The notes beneath the pieces were generated by a model. The model searched no databases. It was not told where the DNA came from and saw only the letters and a program-made list of their open reading frames with translations. This document shows positions 1 to 7,657 of a stretch of 14,602 bases of DNA, one piece after another; position 1 is the stretch's first letter, and each line of letters opens with the position of its first letter. Both the position numbers and the translations under genes were made by a program. The DNA is from an uncultured Terriglobus sp. (GTDB lineage: Bacteria > Acidobacteriota > Terriglobia > Terriglobales > Acidobacteriaceae). The stretch covers positions 1 to 14,602 of the forward strand of contig CALMRM010000180.1 of assembly GCA_937871605.1 (NCBI GenBank), given 5' to 3'.

Positions 1-798
1 GTCCGGGCCAACGGTGACCGTCTCGTTCTTCTTGGTTGCCAGATCCTTGATCACGAGGCTGTTCGTACCCGGGCTGATCGAAGCGACCGTGCCGGAAAGA
101 TTGCGGAACGAGCCTGAAACGACCTCTTCCGCAGTTACCGAGGTGCCGTCCGCAGAACGGTCGCCGCGTGCGCGCAACTGGTCACCCGGATGGATATCGC
201 CCAGTGTGCCCGCTTTCGCTTCCTCAAATTTGACGGAGCCAGGTGCGTACCGCCGGAACGTGGTCGCCTTGGTGGTGTCGAGCGTCAGCTTTCGTGTGCC
301 GGAGCTGACATTGATGGTGCCCGTTGTGGGATCGATTGCCGTGACGATGCCGCCGGTGCCGCGACGGTTCCAGTCGGCCTGCGTGCTCTGGTTGCGCTGC
401 GCGATGGCCGTCGACTTCATCAGGATGACGCGCGCCGCGGTCAGTCCGTTCCCATCCGCAGCCGAACCGGAGACAAGCACGCGGTCCCCCACGGCAATCG
501 CATCGGGCGTGGACGCTTCCGCGGTCTTCAGGTCCGTGCTGCCAGGTGCCAGCTGTTGCACACGCACATTGCTGCCTAGCGTCGCTGTCACAATGGCCCC
601 TGCGTCGGTCTTAATCGTCAGGGTTCCTGCCTCGACGCTTGTGACCGTGCCGAGTGCGCGGGTGGCCGCTGCTGCTGGTGCGTCCTGCGCATGGAGAGGG
701 CTGCAGCCAGGCAGTGCTGCCGTTAGCAGGCATGCCGCCAGGGCGAGTCGTCGAACAGCTGCCGAAGTCGTGCCACATCGAACATCAAACAGAGCCAT
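1..798 (-). CDS. DUF5666-like secreted or lipoprotein, C-terminus beyond the window (partial)
   Basis: The reverse strand is open from ATG at 798 to base 1 (266 codons, no stop), so the C-terminus is missing. Residues 1-37 form an export signal: arginines at 16-17, a hydrophobic stretch 18-30, then L-P-G-C (29-32, a possible lipobox with an unusual proline) and a signal-peptidase-I-like L-H-A/Q-D site at 35-39. The mature part is about three tandem beta-rich modules, each starting with G-x-V and ending in a 'V/I-x-x-G-D-x-x' turn: about 49-127, 149-229 and 235 onward. This pattern of G-T-V-T-S-V, T-L-T-I-K-T and V-G-D-R-V-L-V-S-G is typical of DUF5666 proteins, whose function is unknown. AAGGAG lies 10 nt before the ATG. 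The gene follows treZ on the same strand, but the 95-nt gap carries a hairpin, so co-transcription is doubtful. A link to trehalose metabolism is not implied by the sequence. Confidence 0.75.
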   Translation of the reverse strand, partial: MALFDVRCGTTSAAVRRLALAACLLTAALPGCSPLHAQDAPAAAATRALGTVTSVEAGTLTIKTDAGAIVTATLGSNVRVQQLAPGSTDLKTAEASTPDAIAVGDRVLVSGSAADGNGLTAARVILMKSTAIAQRNQSTQADWNRRGTGGIVTAIDPTTGTINVSSGTRKLTLDTTKATTFRRYAPGSVKFEEAKAGTLGDIHPGDQLRARGDRSADGTSVTAEEVVSGSFRNLSGTVASISPGTNSLVIKDLATKKNETVTVGPD

Positions 799-859
799 GG
801 TGCCAACTCTCCTTGTCCCACCTCGCCCTGCTGCCGGCGACGGCTACAACAAGGTACGA

Positions 860-890
860 TGCAGCAAGGCGAAAGTTTCGCCGGCATGCA
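860..890 (-). terminator. Hairpin just downstream of treZ; possible weak terminator or mRNA 3' end
   Basis: GGCGAAA / TTTCGCC form perfect arms at 868-874 and 876-882. In RNA this gives a stem of about 5 bp with a 5-nt loop. An outer TGCA/TGCA pair (860-863 and 887-890) encloses it with a symmetric 4x4 mismatch between. On the minus strand it begins only a few bases after the treZ stop (TAA at 896-894). There is no strong T-tract behind it (TTGCTGCATCG), so intrinsic termination would be weak. It could instead stabilise the treZ mRNA end or be a protein site. The rest of the 799-893 gap shows only the ribosome binding site of the next gene. Confidence 0.35.
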
Positions 891-893
891 CCA

Positions 894-2660
894 TTACTCC
901 GGCGGCTCCTGGTCCAGCGGCTGTGGCGGCCAGTGATACACGGCCACACTGAGCGGCGGTACGCGTACACACTCCTGCTCACGGTCTGGTGCCGGACCGC
1001 TGCTCAGCAACAACTCAGCTCCCGGCTCCACCGCAAACTCCGTCGGGTGTTCCGCAAAGTTCATCATCGTGCGCACGTTGCCACGATCGGTGTAGATCCA
1101 TCGACCCGCCTCGCTGAACTCCACCTGCATGCGGCTAAAGTCACCCAGGTTCAGCGCCAGGGTCTTGCGCCGGAGATGGATAAAGTCGCGGTACAGCTGA
1201 TGCATGGCACGGTGCTCGCCCTCGTCGACCTCGCTCCAGTTCAGCTTCGACCGCTGAAAGGTCTCAGGGTCTTCAGGATCTGGCACATCGTTCCTGTCCC
1301 AGCCGAAGTGGGCAAATTCATTCTTGCGGCCCTCGGATACGTTCGTGCGCAGCTGCGGGTCCTGAAAGTCTGCAAAGAATTGCCACGGTGTGCTGGCTGC
1401 CCACTCCTCACCCATGAACAGCATGGGCACAAACGGTGAGGTGAACACAACCGCTGCCGCCAGCCGCGCCTTTTCTGTGCCCACAATCTGCTGTACGCGT
1501 TCCCCCTTGGCTCGATTGCCGATCTGGTCATGGTTCTGAATGTAGGCAACGAACTTGTGGTACGAAAGATGGTGCGGCACACGCCCATGATTGCGCAGGC
1601 GAAAGCGGGAGTACCGGCCGTCGTAGAGAAACGCCTGCTTGAGCGTAGTGGCCAGGTGCTCGATCTTGCCGAAGTCGTCGTAGTAGCCGCCTGGCTCGTG
1701 CGCCAGCAGGCTGTACAGCGAGTGATGGAAATCGTCGCTCCACTGCGCGTCCAGGCCGTACCCGTTGGCTTCACGCGGCGTGATGAAGCGCGGGTCGTTC
1801 AGGTCAGACTCGCCGATCAGGAACAGGCAGCGGCCCAAGGAGGCGGACAAGTCCTCGATTTCACGCGACAACTGCTCCAGGAAGTGCATCGCGGAGCGAT
1901 CGATCAACTCGTGCACTGCGTCCAGGCGCAAGCCGTCAAAGTGGTAGTCGCGCAGCCACAGGATGGCGTTATCGATCATGAAGCGCCGCACCTGGTCGGA
2001 GCCGGCTTGCTCCAGGTTGATGGCAGCGCCCCACGGGGTCTTGTGCTTCTCAGTGAAGTACGGCCCAAAGTTGCCCGTGTAATTGCCCGCAGGCCCGAAG
2101 TGGTTATAGACCACGTCCAGGATGACGCCGAGCCCCTTGCCGTGGCACGCGTTGACGAACCGCTTGACAGCCTCCGGGCCGCCATAGCTCTCGTCCGGCG
2201 CGTAGAACGCAACGCCGTCGTACCCCCACGAAAAGCCGCCTTCAAACGAGCTGATGGGCAGCAGTTGCACGTGGGTTACGCCCAGGTCACAGAGGTAGTC
2301 GAGCCGGTCGATGGCGCTGTCCAGCGTGCCGTCCGTTGTAAACGTGCCTACATGCATTTCGTAAATGATGGCGGAGGGCAGCGGCACGGGCCGGAATGCA
2401 TTGTCTGTCCCGGCAAACTGCTTGTGGCTCAGCACCCGTGACGAGGAGTGGACATCCTTGGGCTGCCAGAACGACCGCGGATCAGGATAGGGTGTCGGAT
2501 CGTCATCTAGCAGAAAGGCATAGTCGCTGCCGTGGCTCGCCGCGTCCACATCTGCCGTCCAAAAGCTACGTCCCGAAGGTCCTTCCATCGGGTAGTCCGT
2601 GCCATCTACACGCACTGTGACGGACTTTTTGCGTGGTGCCCAAAGCGAAAAATGATGCAT
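894..2660 (-). CDS. treZ: Malto-oligosyltrehalose trehalohydrolase (TreZ, GH13_10)
   Basis: TreZ hydrolyses the alpha-1,4 bond next to the terminal trehalose unit of maltooligosyl-trehalose, releasing free trehalose in the cytoplasm; it is the second step of the TreY-TreZ route. The protein (588 aa from the chosen start, normal for the family) has an N-terminal E-set/CBM48-like domain (about 1-90, opening H-H-F-S-L-W-A-P), a GH13 barrel (about 95-480) and a C-terminal beta domain. The catalytic triad is visible: D247 in F-D-G-L-R-L-D-A-V-H, E284 in L-I-G-E-S-D, and D378 in I-Q-N-H-D-Q-I-G-N-R, close to the D252/E283/D377 positions known for Sulfolobus TreZ. I chose ATG at 2660 because CAGGGG lies 6 nt upstream and the family usually starts at this motif; ATG 2666 or GTG 2678 are alternatives. 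It lies downstream of treY in the same direction with a short gap, so the two are probably co-transcribed. Confidence 0.95.
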   Translation of the reverse strand: MHHFSLWAPRKKSVTVRVDGTDYPMEGPSGRSFWTADVDAASHGSDYAFLLDDDPTPYPDPRSFWQPKDVHSSSRVLSHKQFAGTDNAFRPVPLPSAIIYEMHVGTFTTDGTLDSAIDRLDYLCDLGVTHVQLLPISSFEGGFSWGYDGVAFYAPDESYGGPEAVKRFVNACHGKGLGVILDVVYNHFGPAGNYTGNFGPYFTEKHKTPWGAAINLEQAGSDQVRRFMIDNAILWLRDYHFDGLRLDAVHELIDRSAMHFLEQLSREIEDLSASLGRCLFLIGESDLNDPRFITPREANGYGLDAQWSDDFHHSLYSLLAHEPGGYYDDFGKIEHLATTLKQAFLYDGRYSRFRLRNHGRVPHHLSYHKFVAYIQNHDQIGNRAKGERVQQIVGTEKARLAAAVVFTSPFVPMLFMGEEWAASTPWQFFADFQDPQLRTNVSEGRKNEFAHFGWDRNDVPDPEDPETFQRSKLNWSEVDEGEHRAMHQLYRDFIHLRRKTLALNLGDFSRMQVEFSEAGRWIYTDRGNVRTMMNFAEHPTEFAVEPGAELLLSSGPAPDREQECVRVPPLSVAVYHWPPQPLDQEPPE

Positions 2661-2707
2661 TCTCATCCCCTGCGGCACGCCGGCCGCCTGTCCAGAGTTC
2701 TTGTTGC

Positions 2708-5440
2708 TTACGCCGTGCCGTTGCCCGCACCGGGGCGGAATGGCCCACGCGCGTCCATGCTCAGCGTGTCGTCACTGTTGCGCACCAGCAGCGCGACCGG
2801 AAAGCTGCCCAGCAGCACCGGGAGCGCCACCTCTGCCCCGCCCTCATGCACCGCTCCGCTCAGCCGGTCGGTCCAGCGTCCTTCCGGCAGGTAGAGGACC
2901 GTGTCGGCCCAGTTCCCGTTCAGCGTGTAGAACAGGCGTGGCGCAATGGCGACCACGTCACTGCCACGCAGGTATGCCACGACGTGGTCTGCACGCTGCC
3001 CCTCCGCCATCAGTGGCGTGTACGTGCTGCTCCCGTCGAACGAGGTTGGCCGCTCCAGGCGCAACCGCAACGCCTGTGTGATGACCCACAGCTTGGGCGA
3101 GCCATCGTGCATGCGCTCCATGGCGTAGCGGGCCGCATCGGCAGGCGCACGCCCCTGCAGTGCTGCCAACAGGGATCGGCGCAAGTCATAGTCCACCGGC
3201 CTGCGATTGTCCGGGTCCACCAGTGAGTGATCCCACAGTTCGCCGCCTTGGTACAGGTCTGGCACACCCGGCGAGGTGCACTTGAGCAAGGTCTGCGCCA
3301 GCGAGTTGATGCGTCCGCTTTCGTCGATGCGATCGACAAACGCCTGCACCTCCGCGCAGAACGCCTCCCGCTGCAGGATAACCTCCATAAAGCGGTTCAG
3401 CGCATCCTCATACGCCTGGTTGTTCACCAACCACGAGGTCTCACGCTTGGCCTCGCGCATGGCCTTCTGCATGTATGGCTGCAACCGCTCCAACGAAATG
3501 GGCCAGGCACCGATCAAGGTCTGGTACAGGAAGTACTCGGTGTCCCGGTCAGGGTAGTTGCCGATGCGTGCGCCGCGGTTCAGAATGGGCCAGCGCTGCA
3601 ACACCTCGTTCCACTCATCCGGCATTTCACTCAGCACCGCCAACCGGGCGCGTACATCGTCGGCGCGCTTGGTGTCGTGCGTGGAGAGCGTCAGCATGGT
3701 GGTGGGGAGCGTGGCCTGTATGTGCGCGTTGTAGTCGTGAAACGCCTCGAGCGAAACGCCGTTCAGCCCAGGGTCGCCACCAACCTCGCAGAGCGAGACC
3801 AGCCGGTTGTAGCAGTAAAAGGCGGTGTCCTCCACACCCTTCGCCATGATGGGTGAGGTGAACTGCTGAAAGCGCGCCACAAACTCTGACTCGCGCTCGC
3901 CGGTCACCGTCAGCGTGAGGACGTCACGAACGAAGTCGAACAAGCCCGCATCCACGTCAGGCTTACGGCGCTTCGCCTCGTCCACTGCGTTGGTGATTTC
4001 CTTGCGGTCCTCGTCCGTGATACGGTGCGCCCCGCGGTCGGCTGTGACGTAGGTGCGGTACACGCAGAAGCAGGCTGCCACGTTGCGAATCGCACGCCGG
4101 ATCTCTGCCCGTGTGTAGTCCCGGCTGTCGCGATTACTCTCGCAGATCGAAACAAAGATGTTGGCCAGCCGGTTGACATCGCTGGCCAGCGTTTCCTTCG
4201 CGATTTTGGTTTTGTTCTGGAAGGCGATCTCATGGAAGCTTTCGCGATTGCCTGTGAATTTGGCGTACACATCGCTCAGCCGCTGCATGCCCTGTGGCGA
4301 CACCAGGAGGCCGTTGCACTGGTTCAGGTAGTCGTAGCCGCTGGTGCCCTGCACAGGCCAGTCCTCGCGCAGCCACTCGCCCGGCTCCACAATCTTTTCC
4401 GCAACAATCCACGCATGGGGCGCACGTTCGCGCAGCCGCTGCAGGTACTGCCGCGGGTCGCGCAGGCCGTCCGGATGGTCGATGCGGATGCCGTCCAACA
4501 CGCCCTTGTCAAGCCAGTACAGGATCAGTTCGTGCGTTTCCTCAAAGACGTACTCCCGCTCCATGCGCAGACCGATCAGCGAGTTCACATCGAAGAAGCG
4601 GCGGTAGCCAAGCTCCTGGTCCGACGTGCGCCAGTAGGCCAGCCGGAAGTTCTGCGCGTTCAGCAACTCGTCCAGCGCGTCCGTGTTGCTGTTGATCTCC
4701 TGCACGGCCTCGTCCATGGAGCGGCACACCGCTTCTTCCTCGGAACAGAGGCGGCTTAGCAGCCCAAGCAGCACCATCTTGTCGCGGTGGCGGCTTAGCT
4801 GCACCGAGCGTTCGGTGGAGTTGGGGTCGGGCAGGCGCGCAAAGGACGCAGCCAGGAAATGCAGGGTGTCGGAAGGCGCTTTTTCAGCAGCCCGGGCCAG
4901 CAGGATCGCAAGCGAGCGCGGCGCCAGTGGAAAGGCCTGCTCACCATACTCCACCAGGAAGCTGACATCCTCGCGCACGATCTGAATGCCGCCTGTAGAC
5001 AGCACGCGGCCATACTGATCGCCCAGCACCGGCATCAGCCCCTTGTCGCGCAGCTTCTCCTCGGCGGAGTTCCAATCGATGTCGAAGAACGTGGCGAAGC
5101 GGCTGGATGGCCCGTTCTCCAGCACATCCCACCACATGCGGTTCGTGCGGTCCACCGACATGTGGTTTGGCACAATGTCCAGGACCTGCCCCAGTCCCAA
5201 TGCGCCCAATCGCTGCGAAAAGCGGCCGTGTGCCGCCTCACCGCCCAGCTCCCCGTTGATGGAGTGATGGTCCACCACGTCATAGCCGTGCATGGAGCCT
5301 TTGCCCGCCTGCAGGTACGGGGAACTGTACACGTGCGAAATGCCCAGCTTCCGCAGGTAGTCTGCAATGGCAGACGCCTGGTCAAACGTGAACTCTGCGT
5401 GTAACTGCAGGCGATATGTCGAGAGCGGCGTTCGTTCCAT
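2708..5440 (-). CDS. treY: Maltooligosyl trehalose synthase (TreY, GH13_26)
   Basis: TreY converts the reducing-end alpha-1,4 bond of maltooligosaccharides or glycogen chains into an alpha,alpha-1,1 bond, giving maltooligosyl-trehalose, the substrate of TreZ. The diagnostic start P-L-S-T-Y-R-L-Q-L-H is at residues 5-14. It is followed by G-I-S-H-V-Y-S-S-P-Y and D-I-V-P-N-H-M. The GH13 triad appears as D321 (G-I-R-I-D-H-P-D-G-L), E348 (A-W-I-V-A-E-K-I) and D589 (T-L-S-T-H-D-T-K-R). The C-terminal part has the family's P-G-V-P-D-L-Y-Q-G-G-E-L segment near 724-735. The length of 910 aa fits the longer bacterial TreY class rather than the roughly 720-aa archaeal form. Start: ATG at 5440 agrees with homologues but has a poor ribosome binding site. 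GTG at 5494, with GGGGA 9 nt upstream, would add 18 residues and is a real alternative. Neighbours are treZ downstream (about 30-50 nt) and the GH15 gene upstream. Confidence 0.95.
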   Translation of the reverse strand: MERTPLSTYRLQLHAEFTFDQASAIADYLRKLGISHVYSSPYLQAGKGSMHGYDVVDHHSINGELGGEAAHGRFSQRLGALGLGQVLDIVPNHMSVDRTNRMWWDVLENGPSSRFATFFDIDWNSAEEKLRDKGLMPVLGDQYGRVLSTGGIQIVREDVSFLVEYGEQAFPLAPRSLAILLARAAEKAPSDTLHFLAASFARLPDPNSTERSVQLSRHRDKMVLLGLLSRLCSEEEAVCRSMDEAVQEINSNTDALDELLNAQNFRLAYWRTSDQELGYRRFFDVNSLIGLRMEREYVFEETHELILYWLDKGVLDGIRIDHPDGLRDPRQYLQRLRERAPHAWIVAEKIVEPGEWLREDWPVQGTSGYDYLNQCNGLLVSPQGMQRLSDVYAKFTGNRESFHEIAFQNKTKIAKETLASDVNRLANIFVSICESNRDSRDYTRAEIRRAIRNVAACFCVYRTYVTADRGAHRITDEDRKEITNAVDEAKRRKPDVDAGLFDFVRDVLTLTVTGERESEFVARFQQFTSPIMAKGVEDTAFYCYNRLVSLCEVGGDPGLNGVSLEAFHDYNAHIQATLPTTMLTLSTHDTKRADDVRARLAVLSEMPDEWNEVLQRWPILNRGARIGNYPDRDTEYFLYQTLIGAWPISLERLQPYMQKAMREAKRETSWLVNNQAYEDALNRFMEVILQREAFCAEVQAFVDRIDESGRINSLAQTLLKCTSPGVPDLYQGGELWDHSLVDPDNRRPVDYDLRRSLLAALQGRAPADAARYAMERMHDGSPKLWVITQALRLRLERPTSFDGSSTYTPLMAEGQRADHVVAYLRGSDVVAIAPRLFYTLNGNWADTVLYLPEGRWTDRLSGAVHEGGAEVALPVLLGSFPVALLVRNSDDTLSMDARGPFRPGAGNGTA

Positions 5441-5528
5441 AACCATCCAGCGGCAGGGCTCTGCAAGCGCACGGCTGCCGTTGAGCTGCAGCACGCTTGT
5501 TTTTCCCCGATATCCGCTTAGGTGCTCT

Positions 5529-5553
5529 CTCCGCAGCGGAGGTTGTTCTCCGC
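5529..5553 (-). promoter_or_regulatory. Two mutually exclusive hairpins in the GH15-treY gap
   Basis: On the plus strand CTCCGC (5529-5534), GCGGAG (5536-5541) and CTCCGC (5548-5553) follow one another. The central block can pair with the right one (6-bp stem, 6-nt loop) or with the left one (about 5 bp, 3-nt loop), but not with both. In the minus-strand transcript this sits after the GH15 stop (5588-5586) and before the treY start. It could act as an attenuator-like switch, an mRNA processing element or a simple stem. No T-tract follows, so it does not look like an intrinsic terminator. Nothing else recognisable was seen in 5495-5585. Confidence 0.3.
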
Positions 5554-5585
5554 CCTGCCCTCGGTACGCGCCAACCTGCGCTACT

Positions 5586-7475
5586 TCAGCAGTTGGCGCC
5601 GGTCGTCAGGGCTTCCTTCCACGGGCCATCACCGTCTTCCAGCACGATCGCTGCAAGCACCAACGTCAGGTGCGTCAACGCCTGCGGGTAGTTTCCCACC
5701 TGGCGCTTGGCGTCAACGTCGTATTCCTCTGACAGCAGCCCCAGCGGGTTACACAGGCTTAGCAGCTTCCCGAACATGGCATGCGCGTCGTCCTTGCGCC
5801 CGCATAGGTGGAGCACGGCGGTGTACCAGAAGGAACACGCCAGGAATGCGCCCTCCCCGGGCGGCAACCCATCCGAGCCGTCACGCGTGTCGTACCGGTA
5901 CAGCAGGCCGTCCTTCATCAGGTGCTTTTCCAGGGCGGCCAGCGTGCCCAGGACACGCGGATCGTCTGCACGCAAAAATCCCACCAGCGGAATCCGAACC
6001 AAAGCGGCGTCCAGCTCCTTGGAGCCGTACGCCTGCACAAAACTATTCAGTTCCGTATCGAACCCGTGCGTACACACGTCAGTGTGGATCGCCTCACGGC
6101 TTCTGCGCCACCCTTGCACATGCTCTTCCCTCTCGCGGTCCGCCGCCATGCCAGACTGCTCATAAAAGCGTATCGCCCGGTCAAATGCGACCCATGCCAT
6201 GACCTTGGAATGCACAAAGTGCTGCTTGGGCCCACGGCTCTCCCAAATGCCCGAGTCGGGTTCCCGCCAGATGCGCGCCAACCGCTCCAGCAGCTTGCGC
6301 ACCATGGATTGGACCTCTGCTGTCCACACATCTTCCTTGTCCACCGGCGTGCGCGCCAGCGCTGAGATCACTTCGCCATACACATCCAGCTGCACCTGGT
6401 CCGCAGCCTTGTTGCCGATGTTGACCGGGCCTGAGTGCTCATAGCCCGTGAGCCAGTCCGCCTGCCACTCATTCGTCATGCGCTCGCCGGAGATACCATA
6501 CACCGTCTGCAACTGCTCGACAGAACCGGAGATGGAGCGCAGCAGCCAACCACGCCACGCCTGCGCCTCTTCCACGTACCCCGCGTGCAACAGCACCAGC
6601 AGCGTCAGCGCGGTGTCGCGCAGCCACGAGAAACGATAGTCCCAGTTGCGCACGCCGCCAATCTTCTCGGGCAACGACGTGGTGGGCGCGGCCACCAGGC
6701 CACCGGAGGGCCGGTACGTCAGCGCCTTCAGCGTGATCAGCGAGCGCTCCACCGCGTCGGCATACCGCCCCATGTGCGTGTTCTTGCCGGTCCACTCCGT
6801 CCAAAACTTCTCTGTGTCGGCCAGGGCCTCGTACGCGTCGAAGCTCGCCGGGTCCTCTTCTGTTGAGGAGCCATACGAAAGCACAAAGCACACCGACTCA
6901 CCCTCATGCACGTCGAAATTGCTGATCGTGGTCATGCCCTCGCCCTCGAGCGGTGCCTCGGTTCGCAGCACCACCAGCTGTGGGCCGGCCACGGCGCGCA
7001 GGTGGTGGTCCACCCGCTGCACCCACGGGATGGTGCGGCCAAAATCGAAGCGCAGCGTCAGGTCCATGCGCATACGCACCGTGCCGCGCAGCCCACGCAC
7101 AATACGCACCAGGTCGGAGTGCTCGCCGCGCGGCGGCATAAAATCCGTTACCAGCACGTCACCGTGCGCTGTTTTCCAAACCTTCTCCACAATCAGCGTG
7201 TGCGGCCTGTACCGCCATTCGTCGCCCAGCACCTGCTCGCTCTTTGCCGGCTTCAGGCTGAAAAAGCCATTCTCCCGCGTGCCCAGGAGGCCTGCAAAAC
7301 AGGCAGCCGAGGAGAAGGTGGGCCAGCAAAGCCAGTCCACCGAACCTTCCCGGCATACCAGCGCCGCCGTTTCACAATCGCCAATCAGGGCGTAGTCCTC
7401 AAGCGGCGCGCCCAGCAGATTCTCTTTGAAGGCTGCGCTCTTGCGTGTATCTGACTGCTCTGGCCGTATGCTCAA
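5586..7475 (-). CDS. GH15 glycoside hydrolase (trehalase or glucoamylase-like)
   Basis: This is an inverting family GH15 enzyme that releases glucose from either trehalose (as the mycobacterial GH15 trehalase does) or the non-reducing ends of alpha-glucans; the sequence alone does not decide between them. No signal peptide is seen, so it is cytoplasmic. The N-terminal beta-sandwich opens with P-L-E-D-Y-A-L-I-G-D and S-V-D-W-L-C-W-P (about residues 24-52). The (alpha/alpha)6 barrel includes R-N-W-D-Y-R-F-S-W-L-R-D (276-287) and G-P-V-N-I-G-N-K-A (349-357). Likely acid E411 lies in S-G-I-W-E and likely base E541 in P-P-G-E-G-A-F-L-A-C-S-F-W. TTG at 7475 is chosen because AAGAGGA lies 7 nt upstream (7489-7483); it gives 629 aa. 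GTG at 7550 would give 654 aa but has no convincing ribosome binding site and would overlap the divergent control region. It is the first gene of the leftward set. Confidence 0.88.
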   Translation of the reverse strand: MSIRPEQSDTRKSAAFKENLLGAPLEDYALIGDCETAALVCREGSVDWLCWPTFSSAACFAGLLGTRENGFFSLKPAKSEQVLGDEWRYRPHTLIVEKVWKTAHGDVLVTDFMPPRGEHSDLVRIVRGLRGTVRMRMDLTLRFDFGRTIPWVQRVDHHLRAVAGPQLVVLRTEAPLEGEGMTTISNFDVHEGESVCFVLSYGSSTEEDPASFDAYEALADTEKFWTEWTGKNTHMGRYADAVERSLITLKALTYRPSGGLVAAPTTSLPEKIGGVRNWDYRFSWLRDTALTLLVLLHAGYVEEAQAWRGWLLRSISGSVEQLQTVYGISGERMTNEWQADWLTGYEHSGPVNIGNKAADQVQLDVYGEVISALARTPVDKEDVWTAEVQSMVRKLLERLARIWREPDSGIWESRGPKQHFVHSKVMAWVAFDRAIRFYEQSGMAADREREEHVQGWRRSREAIHTDVCTHGFDTELNSFVQAYGSKELDAALVRIPLVGFLRADDPRVLGTLAALEKHLMKDGLLYRYDTRDGSDGLPPGEGAFLACSFWYTAVLHLCGRKDDAHAMFGKLLSLCNPLGLLSEEYDVDAKRQVGNYPQALTHLTLVLAAIVLEDGDGPWKEALTTGANC

Positions 7476-7514
7476 GCTCTCATCCTCTTGACTCCCGTGC
7501 TCTCTATACTGCGT

Positions 7515-7530
7515 GAACACGGCTGTGTTC
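7515..7530. promoter_or_regulatory. Perfect inverted repeat GAACAC-N4-GTGTTC, candidate operator
   Basis: The six-base arms at 7515-7520 and 7525-7530 are perfectly complementary and separated by GGCT. The site lies on the upstream side of a minus-strand TATAGA element and about 130 nt before the glgE start, a typical place for a repressor or activator acting on both divergent operons. The half-site GTGAAC (7513-7518) recurs inverted as GTTCAC (7567-7572). The identity of the regulator is unknown, and no regulator gene is in the window. Confidence 0.4.
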
Positions 7531-7646
7531 CGTCTCGGGGCAAACGCCACCCCGCCGGTTGCATCTGTTCACAGAGACCCAACCCCACGCCTGTTCCCAT
7601 CGTCCACAGTTCGATGCATAACAGCGCTGGCCAGCTTCGCACACGC

Positions 7647-7653
7647 AGGGAGG
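7647..7653 (+). promoter_or_regulatory. Ribosome binding site AGGGAGG deciding the TTG start of glgE
   Basis: AGGGAGG ends 4 nt before TTG at 7658 (7 nt if AGGG is the pairing core). No ATG or GTG in frame near this point has a better site, and the following residues run directly into the GlgE N-terminal domain, so the rare TTG start is preferred. Confidence 0.6.
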
Positions 7654-7657
7654 CAGC

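Larger units (their letters stand above)
7476..7657. promoter_or_regulatory. Divergent intergenic control region between the GH15 gene and glgE
   Basis: This gap must carry the promoters of both divergent gene sets. Visible signals are a 16-bp inverted repeat GAACAC-GGCT-GTGTTC (7515-7530), a 12-bp inverted repeat TCTGT-TC-ACAGA (7564-7575) sharing the GTTCAC/GTGAAC core, and a TGTTCC element at 7592-7597. A minus-strand TATAGA (7508-7503) could serve as a -10 box with transcription starting close to the AAGAGGA ribosome binding site of the GH15 gene, but no good -35 is visible at the right distance. No convincing sigma-70 pair was found for glgE. A GC-rich 10-bp palindrome lies at 7625-7634. 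Confidence 0.5.

Noticed and set aside
14..952. Long plus-strand open frame opposite the DUF5666-like gene
   Set aside because: It is arginine- and alanine-rich with no recognisable motif and mirrors the minus-strand gene, which has a signal peptide, repeated modules and a ribosome binding site. It is a high-GC shadow.
1530..2441. 303-codon plus-strand open frame opposite treZ
   Set aside because: It lies wholly antisense to the TreZ barrel with its intact catalytic triad, has no recognised motif, and is best explained as a shadow.
7488..7510. TTGACT and TATACT on the plus strand as a glgE promoter
   Set aside because: The two hexamers are separated by only 11 nt instead of about 17, and they lie about 150 nt before the glgE start, over the GH15 ribosome binding site. 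No sigma-70 promoter was called.
7625..7634. 10-bp palindrome GCTGGCCAGC before glgE
   Set aside because: Short GC-only palindromes of this type are common by chance in this composition, and it has no shared core with the other repeats. It is mentioned only within the intergenic entry.
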